A model generated the notes under the pieces. That model was given only the letters and a program-made list of their open reading frames with translations. It was not told the origin of the DNA and ran no database searches. Positions 42,004-50,480 of a stretch of 64,000 bases of DNA are shown in pieces; the first letter of the stretch is position 1; each line of letters opens with the position of its first letter. The stretch is taken from positions 124,001 to 188,000 of the forward strand of contig CAZFOB010000003.1 in NCBI GenBank assembly GCA_964520325.1, written 5' to 3'. Source of the DNA: CAZFOB01 sp964520325 (GTDB lineage Bacteria > Actinomycetota > JAICYB01). Both the position numbers and the translations under genes were made by a program.

Positions 42004-43230
42004 CTAGAGCGCGTAGCCGGTTTCGGAGTGCTGCGTGAGGTCGAGCCCGGTGTCCTCTTCTTCTTCGGAGACGCGGATCCCGCCGGGCAGCACGGCCTTC
42101 AACAGCAGGGCGATGATCAGTGAGACGACTGCAGAGAAGACGGCAACCGCGATCACGGCGATCGCTTGCTCGGTCAGCAAGGTCAAGCCACCGCCGAAGG
42201 CGAGGCCGTCCTGACCGGCCTCGTTCACGGATACGTCCGCGAAGATCCCGACCAAAAGCGACCCGACGATGCCGCCGACGAGGTGAACCGCGACCACATC
42301 GAGTGAATCGTCGTAGCCGAACTTGAACTTGAGCGTGATGGCGAGGTAGCACACGGCTCCGGCGATCAGTCCGATCCACACCGCGGACATGCCGCCGACG
42401 AATCCGGCGCACGGCGTGATCGCGACGAGTCCGGCCACGGCACCCGATGCGGCGCCGAGCGTTGTCGCGTGTCCGGACTTGATGCGCTCGACAACGAGCC
42501 AGCTGATCATCGCGGCGGCCGCAGCGACGAAGGTGTTCATGAACGCCTGCGCAGCTACGCCGTTGGCGGCCAGTGCGGAGCCTGCGTTGAAGCCGAACCA
42601 GCCGAACCACAGGATGCCGGTTCCGAGCATCGTGAACGGCAGGTTGTGAGGAGGCATGGGTTCGCCCGGCCAGCCCTTGCGCTTGCCGAGCAGGATGCAC
42701 AGCACCAGAGCCGCCGCACCGGCGTTGATGTGGACGACCGTCCCGCCGGCGAAGTCGAGCGCGCCACGGTCGGCGAGCCATCCGCCGGCGAAGACCCAGT
42801 GAGCCACCGGCAGGTAGACGAGGATCGACCACAGCCCGATGAAGCCAACCCAGGCCGGCCACCGCATGCGATCCGCGATGGCGCCGGTGATCAGCGCCGG
42901 TGTGATCACCGCGAACGTGAGCTGGAATGCGACGAAAGCGAGCGTAGGGATCGTCCCGAACACCTGCGACCCCAGATCCTTGAGGCCAACGAAGTCGAGA
43001 TTGCCGATCCAGCCTGCGTTGCCGAGATCACCGAACGCGAGTGAGTACCCGAAGACCACCCAGAGCACCGTAACGATGCCCATGGCGAAAACGTTCTGCA
43101 TGAGCATCGCGAGGATGTTCTTCGAGCGGACCATGCCGCCGTAGAACAACGCGAGCCCAGGTGTCATGAACAGCACGAGTGCGGTTGATGCGAGCACCCA
43201 TGCGGTGTCACCCGAATCGATCTGTGGCAC
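42004..43230 (-). CDS. amtB: Ammonium transporter AmtB
   Basis: A 408-residue Amt/Rh channel with about 11 membrane helices. It reads MTPGLALFYGGMVRSKN, the conserved DFAGGTVVHINAGAAALVLC with the first pore His, and DVVAVHLVGGIVGSLLVG with the second pore His. The C-terminal cytosolic tail (VSEEEEDTGLDLTQHSETGYAL) is the site that pairs with PII. It conducts ammonium/ammonia when nitrogen is limiting. The gene is co-directional with glnK, and divergent from the YdeI gene with 146 bases between. Confidence 0.96.
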   Translation of the reverse strand: MPQIDSGDTAWVLASTALVLFMTPGLALFYGGMVRSKNILAMLMQNVFAMGIVTVLWVVFGYSLAFGDLGNAGWIGNLDFVGLKDLGSQVFGTIPTLAFVAFQLTFAVITPALITGAIADRMRWPAWVGFIGLWSILVYLPVAHWVFAGGWLADRGALDFAGGTVVHINAGAAALVLCILLGKRKGWPGEPMPPHNLPFTMLGTGILWFGWFGFNAGSALAANGVAAQAFMNTFVAAAAAMISWLVVERIKSGHATTLGAASGAVAGLVAITPCAGFVGGMSAVWIGLIAGAVCYLAITLKFKFGYDDSLDVVAVHLVGGIVGSLLVGIFADVSVNEAGQDGLAFGGGLTLLTEQAIAVIAVAVFSAVVSLIIALLLKAVLPGGIRVSEEEEDTGLDLTQHSETGYAL

Positions 43231-43376
43231 GAGAGGAACCTCCAGAAGATGTGAACTCGTCCTACGTCCGCGGGTGCGGACGCGCTTGCAGGAACGCTAG
43301 CTTCGAGGCGGTGACCGCGAGGTTTTCATCGTCGCAGGTTAGTCGCTGGACAACGACAGATGGGGAGGAGGTCGGA

Positions 43377-43958
43377 TTGCGCGTCCCGGAGCCGGAAGTG
43401 CTCGAGTTCACAGCGGTCAAGCAGTGGGAGCGCTGGCTCGCGAGGAACCACACGACCATGCCGGACGGCGCGTGGCTCCGATTCTTCAAGAAAGCCTCGG
43501 GAAAGCAGACGTTCACGTATGCGGAAGCACTCGAAGTGGCGCTCTGCTACGGGTGGATCGACGGTCAGGGCAAGTCGGAAGGAACGGAGTCGATGCGGCA
43601 GCGATGGCTGCCGCGGCGCGCGAGGAGCTCGTGGTCGAGGATCAACACGGCACACGCGCAACGGCTGATCGAGCAGGGACGGATGAGGCCGGCCGGCCTG
43701 GCCGAGGTCGAGCGGGCCAAGCAAGACGGCCGGTGGGCGGCGGCTTACGATCCCCCGTCCACGTCGACGGTTCCGGACGACTTCGCAGCGCTTCTCGCGA
43801 AGAACAAGAAGGCAGGCGCGTTCTTCGAAGCGCTCAACAAGCAGAACAGATACGCGATCCTTCATCGACTGCAGACCGCCAAGAAGCCCGAGACGCGGCA
43901 ACGGCGCATGAAGACGTTCGTCGAGATGCTGGCGAAAGGCGAGAAGCTCCACCCCTAA
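43377..43958 (+). CDS. YdeI/OmpD-associated family protein
   Basis: A 193-residue protein with ERWLARNHTTMPDGAWLRFF, AEALEVALCYGWIDGQGKSE, RWLPRRARSSWSRINTAHAQ and the C-terminal DDFAALLAKNKKAGAFFEAL, all diagnostic of the YdeI (DUF1801-like bacteriocin-protection) family. A second motif, KPETRQRRMKTFVEMLAKGE, ends it. Exact activity is unknown; Escherichia coli YdeI is linked to envelope-stress and antimicrobial-peptide resistance. The start is TTG 43377: GGAGGAGG lies five bases before it, and no in-frame ATG or GTG is better placed. Confidence 0.85.
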   Translation: MRVPEPEVLEFTAVKQWERWLARNHTTMPDGAWLRFFKKASGKQTFTYAEALEVALCYGWIDGQGKSEGTESMRQRWLPRRARSSWSRINTAHAQRLIEQGRMRPAGLAEVERAKQDGRWAAAYDPPSTSTVPDDFAALLAKNKKAGAFFEALNKQNRYAILHRLQTAKKPETRQRRMKTFVEMLAKGEKLHP

Positions 43959-44038
43959 GACAGATCCGGGCTTACCTGCTCCGGCTGGTCTGTTTGCCCC
44001 GAACAGCGACAGACTGAGTGTCGAGCGAGGGAGATCGG

Positions 44039-45580
44039 ATGTATCCAGGCGAGTACGCACATCAGCACCCGGACAAGCCCGTCTTCATCATGGCCAACTC
44101 CGGTGAGGTCATCACCTACGGTGAGTACGAAGAGCGGTGCAATCGGCTCGCGCATCTGTTCCGCGACATGGGGCTCGCGCGCGGCGACCACGTTGCCTTC
44201 TTCATGGAGAACAACCCGAGGATGCTCGAGGCCGAAGGTGCGGCCGAGCGGTCGGGTCTGTACTACACGTGCATCAACTCCTACTTGGCCCCCGATGAGG
44301 TCGCCTACATCGTCAACGACTGCCAGGCGAAGGTCGTGATCAGCTCGGGGGCCAAGCGAAGCACCGCGACGGAACTCGTAGCGAACGCACCGAACGTGCA
44401 GCGGTTCCTGATGGTGGACGACACCGCACCGGGCTGGGAGAGCTACGAGAAGGCCGTCGAGGGATACGGCAGCGACCCGATCGGCGACGAGCAGCTCGGC
44501 GCTGCGATGCTGTATTCGTCCGGAACGACGGGACAGCCGAAAGGCATCCTGCGACCACTGCCGGAGTCGCCGCCGGGCGAGAGCTTGCTCGTCATGATGT
44601 TCGTGAAGGGTCTCTTCGGTTTCCGGGAAGAACAGACCTATCTTTCACCAGCGCCGTTGTACCACTCGGCCCCCCAGGCGAGCGTCTCCGGCACCGTCCG
44701 GCTCGGTGGGACGGCGGTGATCATGGAGCGCTTCGATCCCGAGGAGTGGCTCAGGCTTGTCGAGCTGCACAAGATCACGCACTGCCAGATGGTCCCGACG
44801 ATGTTCTCCCGTCTGCTCAAGCTTCCCGAAGCAACGCGTCAGCGCTACGACCTTTCCTCGCTCGAGTGCATCGTCCACGCGGCGGCGCCGTGTCCTGTTC
44901 CGGTGAAGGAAGCGATGATCTCGTGGCTCGGCCCGATCATCCTCGAGTACTACGCAGCAACCGAAGCTCACGGGGCCACACTCGTCGGCTCCGACGATTG
45001 GTTGACGCATAAGGGCACGGTCGGCCGTCCTGTCCTCGGCGAGCTGGTCATCGCCGACGACGACATGAAGCCGTGCCCGGTGGGGTCGTCCGGCACGGTG
45101 TGGTTCCGCGGCGCGACGAACTTCGAGTACTTCAACGCACCGGAGAAGACTGCGGAAACGCGCGTCGAGGACGGCACGATGAGCACCGTCGGTGACGTCG
45201 GCTACGTCGACGATGAGGGATTCCTCTATCTCACCGACCGCAAGACCTACATGATCATCTCGGGAGGCGTGAACATCTATCCGCAGGAGACCGAGAACCT
45301 GCTCATCACACACCCCAAGGTGATGGACGCCGCTGTGTTCGGCGTACCGAACGACGATCTCGGCGAAGAGGTGAAGGCCGTCGTCCAGGTCGTCGTTGGC
45401 GTCGAGCCGGGGGCCGAGCTCGAACGGGAGCTCATCGCGTTCTGCCGCGAGCACCTCGCGCACTTCAAGGCTCCACGGACCGTCGACTTCGAAGCCGAGC
45501 TGCCGCGGCTGCCGACGGGCAAGCTCTACAAGCGGATCCTGCGCGACAAGTACTGGCAGGATCGCGACACGCGGATCTGA
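44039..45580 (+). CDS. Fatty-acid/aromatic acid-CoA ligase (FadD-like)
   Basis: A 513-residue ANL-family enzyme. The AMP-binding motif is LYSSGTTGQPKGILRPLP, followed by YHSAPQASVSGTVRLGG, YAATEAHGATLVGSDD with the ATE motif, YLTDRKTYMIISGGVNIYPQE and the C-terminal LPRLPTGKLYKR with the catalytic Lys. It activates a carboxylic acid with ATP and CoA for beta-oxidation. ATG 44039 is preceded by GAGGGAGATCGG. Its stop overlaps the cupin-cyclase gene (TGATG), hinting that product or substrate levels are linked to signalling. Confidence 0.93.
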   Translation: MYPGEYAHQHPDKPVFIMANSGEVITYGEYEERCNRLAHLFRDMGLARGDHVAFFMENNPRMLEAEGAAERSGLYYTCINSYLAPDEVAYIVNDCQAKVVISSGAKRSTATELVANAPNVQRFLMVDDTAPGWESYEKAVEGYGSDPIGDEQLGAAMLYSSGTTGQPKGILRPLPESPPGESLLVMMFVKGLFGFREEQTYLSPAPLYHSAPQASVSGTVRLGGTAVIMERFDPEEWLRLVELHKITHCQMVPTMFSRLLKLPEATRQRYDLSSLECIVHAAAPCPVPVKEAMISWLGPIILEYYAATEAHGATLVGSDDWLTHKGTVGRPVLGELVIADDDMKPCPVGSSGTVWFRGATNFEYFNAPEKTAETRVEDGTMSTVGDVGYVDDEGFLYLTDRKTYMIISGGVNIYPQETENLLITHPKVMDAAVFGVPNDDLGEEVKAVVQVVVGVEPGAELERELIAFCREHLAHFKAPRTVDFEAELPRLPTGKLYKRILRDKYWQDRDTRI

Positions 45581-46449
45581 TGGCAGGCCTCAGCAAGAAC
45601 CTGAGAGAGCCGGAGGAGGTGATCTCCTTCCCGAGTGCGCGTTATGAGATCGTCGACCTCGGAGACCACACCGTCGCGTACGGCCGCCTCGAGCCAGGCT
45701 GGAGATGGTCCACCCACGTGCGTCCGGAGGTCGGCGGGCAGTGGTGCCAAGCCCACCATGTCGGCGTCATCCTCAAAGGCCGCATGGGGATCGTCTTCGT
45801 GGACGGATCGACGATGGAGGTCGGGCCTCTTGAGTGCTACGACATCCCTCCCGGGCACGACGGCTACGTGATCGGTCACGAACCGGTCGAGTCGATCGAG
45901 TGGTCGGGGGCCCGGGCATGGGGAGGTTTCCGGTCGGGGACGTCCGGACGGATGCTCGTCACGCTGCTCATCACCGACCTCGTCGACTCGACGCCTACGG
46001 CTGCGAAGCTCGGCGATGCCGCATGGCGCGACCTTTCGTCAAGGCACTTCTCCGCGAGCCGCGACCGGCTCGACCGCTTCGGTGGACGGGAGGTGAAGAC
46101 GACGGGCGACGGGATGATCGCGACCTTCGACGCGACGGCCAACGCGATCCGCTGCGCCGACGAGATCCTCCGTGTAGCGCGTGGTTTGGGAGTCGCCGCC
46201 CGGGCCGGTGTGCACGTCGGCGAGGTCGACTTCGTCGGGAACGACGTCCGCGGCGTCGCCGTTCACGAGGCCGAGCGCATCGCCCAGATCGCCGGCGCCG
46301 ACGAGGTGTTCGTGTCCGAGACGACACGCGTGCTCGCCATGACGGCCGGGCTCTCTTTCGACGACCGGGGGATGCATGCTCTCAAAGGCCTCGAAGGAGA
46401 GCGGAGGATCTTCGCCTACACGCGCGGATCCGCACCCGCGCCGACGTGA
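45580..46449 (+). CDS. Cupin domain fused to class III adenylate cyclase
   Basis: A 289-residue fusion. Residues 18-115 form a cupin barrel: WRWSTHVRPEVGG, CQAHHVGVILKGRMGIV, then YDIPPGHDGYVIGHEPV supply potential metal His/Glu ligands. Residues 122-285 are a cyclase catalytic domain with metal Asp133 (ITDLVDST) and Asp177 (GDG), and the adenine-specifying Lys173 (VKTTGDG) intact; VAVHEAERIAQIAG gives the transition-state Arg. So it should make cAMP, controlled by cupin ligand binding. Such cupin-cyclase pairings are rarely described. It overlaps the ligase and the next gene. Confidence 0.85.
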   Translation: MAGLSKNLREPEEVISFPSARYEIVDLGDHTVAYGRLEPGWRWSTHVRPEVGGQWCQAHHVGVILKGRMGIVFVDGSTMEVGPLECYDIPPGHDGYVIGHEPVESIEWSGARAWGGFRSGTSGRMLVTLLITDLVDSTPTAAKLGDAAWRDLSSRHFSASRDRLDRFGGREVKTTGDGMIATFDATANAIRCADEILRVARGLGVAARAGVHVGEVDFVGNDVRGVAVHEAERIAQIAGADEVFVSETTRVLAMTAGLSFDDRGMHALKGLEGERRIFAYTRGSAPAPT

Positions 46450-48140
46450 GCCGGACCAAGCCACTTATCGTCGCCGTCGACGACGACCCCTCGGCGCTCT
46501 CGCACATAAGCGTCGAGCTCCAGCGCCGGTACGACCGCGACTACGAGATCGTCTACGAGACCTCGGCGCTCGCCGCGCTCGAGAAGGTCGAGCGGGCGCC
46601 GGATCGAGTCGCCATCGTGCTCGCCGATCAGTGGATGCCCGAGCTGACGGGAACGGAGCTTCTCGGGCGTGTCCGGGACCTCAGCCCCCGGACGAAGCGA
46701 GCGCTGCTCATCCGCTGGGGAGACTGGGGGGACGAACGCACGACTGCGGCCGTCCGGGATGCCATCGGGACGGGCTCCATCGATTACTACCTGCTCAAAC
46801 CGTGGAAGTCGCCGGACGAGCTCTTCCACCGTTCGATCACCGAGTACCTCTTCGAGTGGTCGCGCGCCGCCGGCACGACGTTCGAGGTGACGCTCGTATC
46901 CGATCGCTCGTCCGTGCGGGGCCACGAGCTCCGCGACCTCTTGACGCGGAACGGCGTTCCGCATATCTACTACCCGTCGTCCTCCGCCGAAGGACAGGAC
47001 GTGCTCGCTCGAGTCGGACGCACAGAAACGACCGTCCCCGTCGTCGAGCTGCTCGGGGGACGCGTGCTAGACGATCCGACGAACGGCGAGCTTGCCAACG
47101 CGCACGGCGTCGCGACCGACCTCATCGACGACACCGAGTTCGACGTGGCGATAGTCGGCGCCGGACCGGGAGGGATGGCGGCGGCGGTCTACGCGTCGTC
47201 CGAGGGCTTGAGATCGATCGTCATAGAGAGCCACGCGATCGGAGGTCAGGCCGGGTCGAGCTCGATGATCCGTAACTATCTGGGCTTTGCCCGGGGTATC
47301 GGTGGCGCCGACCTGATGCAGCGTGCATACCAGCAGGCGTGGGTGTTCGGGACGCGGTTCCTCATGACCCGCGCCGTCACCGGCTTGCGTTGCGGGGACG
47401 ACGCCCACGAGCTTCTTGTCGGCTCGGATGTGATCCGAGCATCGAGCGTCGTCCTCGCGATGGGGGTCGACTACCGGAAGCTCGATATCCCTGCGGTCGA
47501 AAGGCTCCGCGGGAGCGGCGTCTACTACGGTGCGTCCCCCGCCGAGGGGCCCCTCGTGAAGGACGGCCGCGCTTTCGTCGTGGGCGCGGGGAACTCGGCC
47601 GGGCAAGCCGCGGTCCATCTCGCGAAGTACGCGGCCGAAGTCTTGATCGTCGTCCGCGGCGCGAGACTCCAGGCGAGCATGTCTGCTTACTTGATCGATG
47701 AGATCGAAGCGTCGGCGAACATCCGCGTGCTCGCGGAGACCCAGGTTGTCGATGCGGCAGGGGAGATGAGCCTCGAAGCGATCACGCTCGAGAACGCGTC
47801 GGGAGATAGGACGGAGACAGAAGCGGACGGACTGTTCGTGATGATCGGCGCGAAGCCGCACACGGAGTGGTTGCCGCCGGAGGTGGCCAGGGATCAGCAC
47901 GGATTCGTCGTGACCGGCGGCGACCTCGTGCACGACGAGCTACTCGCAGACTGGGTGCTCGCGCGTCCGCCCTACGGGTTCGAGACGACGTTCCCCGGCG
48001 TCTTCGCTGTCGGAGATGTGCGATCCCGCTCGGTCAAGCGCGTCGCGTCCGCCGTGGGAGAGGGTTCGGCGGCGATCCAGCTCGTGCATCGATTCTTGGA
48101 GCAGCGCGAGCAGTGGCCGGCGACGCGCCGGACGCTGTAG
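46446..48140 (+). CDS. Receiver domain + thioredoxin-like domain + thioredoxin reductase-like flavoprotein
   Basis: A 564-residue three-part fusion. Residues 5-125 are a response-regulator receiver with acidic VDDD (11-14), phospho-acceptor Asp61 (LADQWMP) and Lys118 (LLKPW). Residues 140-225 look like a glutaredoxin/thioredoxin fold lacking CxxC. Residues 232-560 are an FAD/NADPH thioredoxin-reductase fold: VAIVGAGPGGMAAAVYA and IGGQAGSSSMIRNYLGF, but without the redox-active CxxC. Similar proteins are known in Actinobacteria as diflavin-like redox sensors; function is unproven. GTG 46446 overlaps the cyclase stop, suggesting one operon for cAMP and redox signalling. Confidence 0.82.
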   Translation: MSRTKPLIVAVDDDPSALSHISVELQRRYDRDYEIVYETSALAALEKVERAPDRVAIVLADQWMPELTGTELLGRVRDLSPRTKRALLIRWGDWGDERTTAAVRDAIGTGSIDYYLLKPWKSPDELFHRSITEYLFEWSRAAGTTFEVTLVSDRSSVRGHELRDLLTRNGVPHIYYPSSSAEGQDVLARVGRTETTVPVVELLGGRVLDDPTNGELANAHGVATDLIDDTEFDVAIVGAGPGGMAAAVYASSEGLRSIVIESHAIGGQAGSSSMIRNYLGFARGIGGADLMQRAYQQAWVFGTRFLMTRAVTGLRCGDDAHELLVGSDVIRASSVVLAMGVDYRKLDIPAVERLRGSGVYYGASPAEGPLVKDGRAFVVGAGNSAGQAAVHLAKYAAEVLIVVRGARLQASMSAYLIDEIEASANIRVLAETQVVDAAGEMSLEAITLENASGDRTETEADGLFVMIGAKPHTEWLPPEVARDQHGFVVTGGDLVHDELLADWVLARPPYGFETTFPGVFAVGDVRSRSVKRVASAVGEGSAAIQLVHRFLEQREQWPATRRTL

Positions 48141-48168
48141 TAATCACCTTCAACCATCGAGGAGAGGC

Positions 48169-48948
48169 ATGAGCGACTACACGCTGGTGCAGAGGCAAGA
48201 TCACGTGCTCGAAGTTACGATCAACCGGCCCGAGGTGATGAACGCCTTGCATCCGGCGGCCAACCGCGAGCTCGCCGAGATCTGGGACGAGTTCCAGAAC
48301 GACGCGGACCTCTGGGTCGGGATCATCACGGGGGCCGGGGACCGCGCATTCTCGGCGGGCAACGATCTCAAGCATCAAGCCTCCGGCGGTGACATGAGCG
48401 GGCAGCCCGCTTCGGGCTTCGCCGGCTTGACGTCCCGCTTCGATCTCGACAAGCCGGTCATCGCCGCGGTGAACGGAGTCGCGATGGGCGGCGGGTTCGA
48501 GATCGCTCTCGCCTGCGACATCATCGTCGCGTCGGATCAAGCCACGTTCGCGTTACCCGAGCCACGCGTCGGCTTGGCGGCACTCGCGGGCGGGATGCAA
48601 CGCCTGCCGCGCATGATCCCTCTCAAACACGCGATGGGCATGATCCTCACCGGACGCCGGGTGCCGGCGGCCGAAGGCAAGGAGCTCGGGTTCGTTACCG
48701 ACGTCGTCTCGCATGCAGCGCTGATGGATCGCGCGCGTTGGTGGGCTGCGCAGATCCTCGAGTGCTCGCCGGCCTCGGTTCGCGCGAGCAAGCAGACGGT
48801 GATGCGCAGTCTCGACATCACCGGGCTCGAGGAGTCGATGAAGCTTGGTCAGTATCCCGCGATCGGTGATCTCTTGCGCAGCGAGGACTTCATCGAAGGA
48901 CCGCTTGCGTTCGCACAGAAGCGGGCTCCGCAGTGGAAGGGCACGTAG
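48169..48948 (+). CDS. Enoyl-CoA hydratase/isomerase family protein
   Basis: A 259-residue crotonase. The oxyanion-hole region reads GAGDRAFSAGNDLKHQASGG and VAAVNGVAMGGGFEIALACD (first Glu), then ALPEPRVGLAALAGGMQRLP with the second Glu, so hydratase activity is plausible. It ends PLAFAQKRAPQWKG, typical of the family. It hydrates trans-2-enoyl-CoA or catalyses a related step. GGAGAGGC precedes ATG 48169. It is 28 bases after the receiver-redox gene and may be a passenger of the same transcript. Confidence 0.9.
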   Translation: MSDYTLVQRQDHVLEVTINRPEVMNALHPAANRELAEIWDEFQNDADLWVGIITGAGDRAFSAGNDLKHQASGGDMSGQPASGFAGLTSRFDLDKPVIAAVNGVAMGGGFEIALACDIIVASDQATFALPEPRVGLAALAGGMQRLPRMIPLKHAMGMILTGRRVPAAEGKELGFVTDVVSHAALMDRARWWAAQILECSPASVRASKQTVMRSLDITGLEESMKLGQYPAIGDLLRSEDFIEGPLAFAQKRAPQWKGT

Positions 48949-48987
48949 CCGCCGACGGCTTGCGTTGACTCCGAAACTTCGTGAGAG

Positions 48988-49158
48988 GTGGAGCAGCTCC
49001 ACGATCGCTGTTGCGGGATCGATGTGCATCAAGCCGAACTCACGGCGTGCGTTCGCATCGCCGAGGGCAAGCGGTGGAGCGAGCATGTGCAGGCTTTCGG
49101 CACGACCACTGGTTGTGATCGCGGCGCAGGCCGGTCAGCGGTCGGAAGCCGTCAGTAG
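48988..49158 (+). pseudogene. IS110-family transposase remnant (N-terminus)
   Basis: GTG at 48988 opens VEQLHDRCCGIDVHQAELT and ACVRIAEGKRWSEHVQAFGT, matching the N-terminal RuvC-like (DEDD) domain of IS110 transposases. The first catalytic Asp is in GIDVH. After about 41 residues homology stops and the frame ends at TAG 49156, so more than 300 residues are lost. An old insertion decayed here. The rest of the stretch up to 49343 holds nothing recognisable besides a GGCC-TTT-CGGCC mini-hairpin near 49170. Confidence 0.6.
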
Positions 49159-49343
49159 CCGTTGTCGGCCTTTCGGCCGGTCAGGGCGCGGTTTCGCACA
49201 CTCACCAGGATGAACGTGAACGGCCGATAGGGGGTAGTTTCGGGGGCATCTTTCCCCGGGTCACGCCACCGGGGGCACGCACGCGGCCGATCGGAAAAGG
49301 GCTTGCGGGCGATCTTCACGCGTTGCTAAGGTCAGGCGACGAG

Positions 49344-49478
49344 AGCGACGGTGCGAGGAAGCCGGTGAGAGTCCGGCGCGGTCGCGCCACTGTGACCGGG
49401 GAGCCAGTTCCCGAAAGCCACTGCCCGAAGGGCGGGAAGGTGCGGTGATCCGGAAGCCAGGAGACTTGGGCCGTCGCT
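49344..49478 (+). ncRNA. Cobalamin (B12) riboswitch
   Basis: The outer stem P1 pairs AGCGACGG (49344-49351) with CCGTCGCT (49471-49478). Inside are AGGAAGCCGGTGAGAGTCCGG (family core near 49358), GCGGTCGCGCCACTGTGACC, and the B12 box AAGCCAGGAGAC (49454-49465). It lies 40 bases before cbtB with a GAGGAGG ribosome site (49506-49512) downstream. Binding of adenosylcobalamin likely hides that site or ends transcription, shutting off the cobalt-uptake and cobG operon. Confidence 0.95.
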
Positions 49479-49517
49479 GGAGCCCCGGACGGGACGCGTA
49501 ATCTCGAGGAGGTCAGC

Positions 49518-49715
49518 ATGTCGAACGCCGCACTCGCTCCCCGTATCGCCACGTACGCCCCGTCGATCTCGCTGCGCGAGCTCTGGCCGTGGGTCGTGTT
49601 CGTGGCTTCCCTTCTCGTAGTGATGCTGTACTTCGTCGGCTCGTTCCAGGGGTTGGCTTGGCTGCACGAATTCGTACACGACGGCCGTCATCTGCTCGGC
49701 TTCCCCTGCCACTGA
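49518..49715 (+). CDS. cbtB: CbtB, small subunit of the predicted cobalt transporter
   Basis: A 65-residue protein with one membrane helix (LWPWVVFVASLLVVMLYFVG) and a His-rich C-terminus, LAWLHEFVHDGRHLLGFPCH, the signature of CbtB, with three His and one Cys able to bind metal. CbtAB is the predicted cobalt uptake system regulated by B12 riboswitches. ATG 49518 lies 6 bases after GAGGAGG. It is directly under the riboswitch and precedes cbtA by 12 bases. Confidence 0.95.
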   Translation: MSNAALAPRIATYAPSISLRELWPWVVFVASLLVVMLYFVGSFQGLAWLHEFVHDGRHLLGFPCH

Positions 49716-49727
49716 GGCAGTTTCGCC

Positions 49728-50480
49728 ATGACCAGGAACCTCCTCGTCTGCGGATTGATCGCTGGCATCTGTGCGGGACTCTTCGCGTTCGGCGTTGGTC
49801 GAGTGATCGGCGAACCGGCCGTCGATCGCGCCATCGCGTTCGAAGAACGCTCGGCGCCGCCGTCCGACGAACCCGCCGAAGCGCCCATCGTGACACGCAC
49901 CGTGCAGAGCACCATCGGATTACTCACGGCAGCCATCGCCTTCGGGCTCGCGATAGGCGGCCTCTTCGCCCTGGCTTTTGGTTTCGTCTACGGCCGGGCC
50001 GGCCAAGCCGACCCCGCACGGACGGCGGCCTGGCTCGCAGCAGCTGCCTTCGTCGTCGTGTTTCTTGTGCCGTTCCTGAAGTACCCGGCGAACCCGCCCG
50101 CCGTCGGCAACCCGAACACGATCGACCATCGAACGGGACTGTATTGGGCGATGCTGGCCGTATCGCTCGGCGGTGCCGTCGGAGCGCTTCGCTTCAGGCA
50201 CTATCTGGGGTCGCGAATGTCTGGTCGAAGTGCATCGTTGTCGGCGATCGGGTCTTACATCGTCGTGGTGCTCTTCGCCGGGCTCACTTTGCCTGGTGTT
50301 CACGAGGTTCCCGGCGACTTTCCCGCGGTGACGCTGTGGGCGTTCCGGCAAGCGACGGTAGGGATACAGCTCACGATGTGGGCGACGATCGGCATCGTCT
50401 TCGGATCGCTGGCACAGCGCATCATGAAGAGATCCGATCCGCGACTTACGCCCGCGACCGCTGGCGTCCTGGAGGACTGA
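49728..50480 (+). CDS. cbtA: CbtA, membrane subunit of the predicted cobalt transporter
   Basis: A 250-residue protein with about six membrane helices, beginning MTRNLLVCGLIAGICAGLFA. KYPANPPAVGNPNTIDHRTG and the C-terminal VHEVPGDFPAVTLWAFRQAT are characteristic of CbtA. The insert EERSAPPSDEPAEAPIVTRT is the typical variable loop. With CbtB it would supply cobalt for the corrin pathway encoded downstream. Function rests on comparative genomics; direct transport data for the family are limited. Its TGA overlaps the CTG of cobG. Confidence 0.93.
   Translation: MTRNLLVCGLIAGICAGLFAFGVGRVIGEPAVDRAIAFEERSAPPSDEPAEAPIVTRTVQSTIGLLTAAIAFGLAIGGLFALAFGFVYGRAGQADPARTAAWLAAAAFVVVFLVPFLKYPANPPAVGNPNTIDHRTGLYWAMLAVSLGGAVGALRFRHYLGSRMSGRSASLSAIGSYIVVVLFAGLTLPGVHEVPGDFPAVTLWAFRQATVGIQLTMWATIGIVFGSLAQRIMKRSDPRLTPATAGVLED

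Noticed and set aside
49316..49552. 78-codon minus-strand frame over the riboswitch
   Set aside because: Structured RNA with G/C-rich stems produces chance open frames on both strands.
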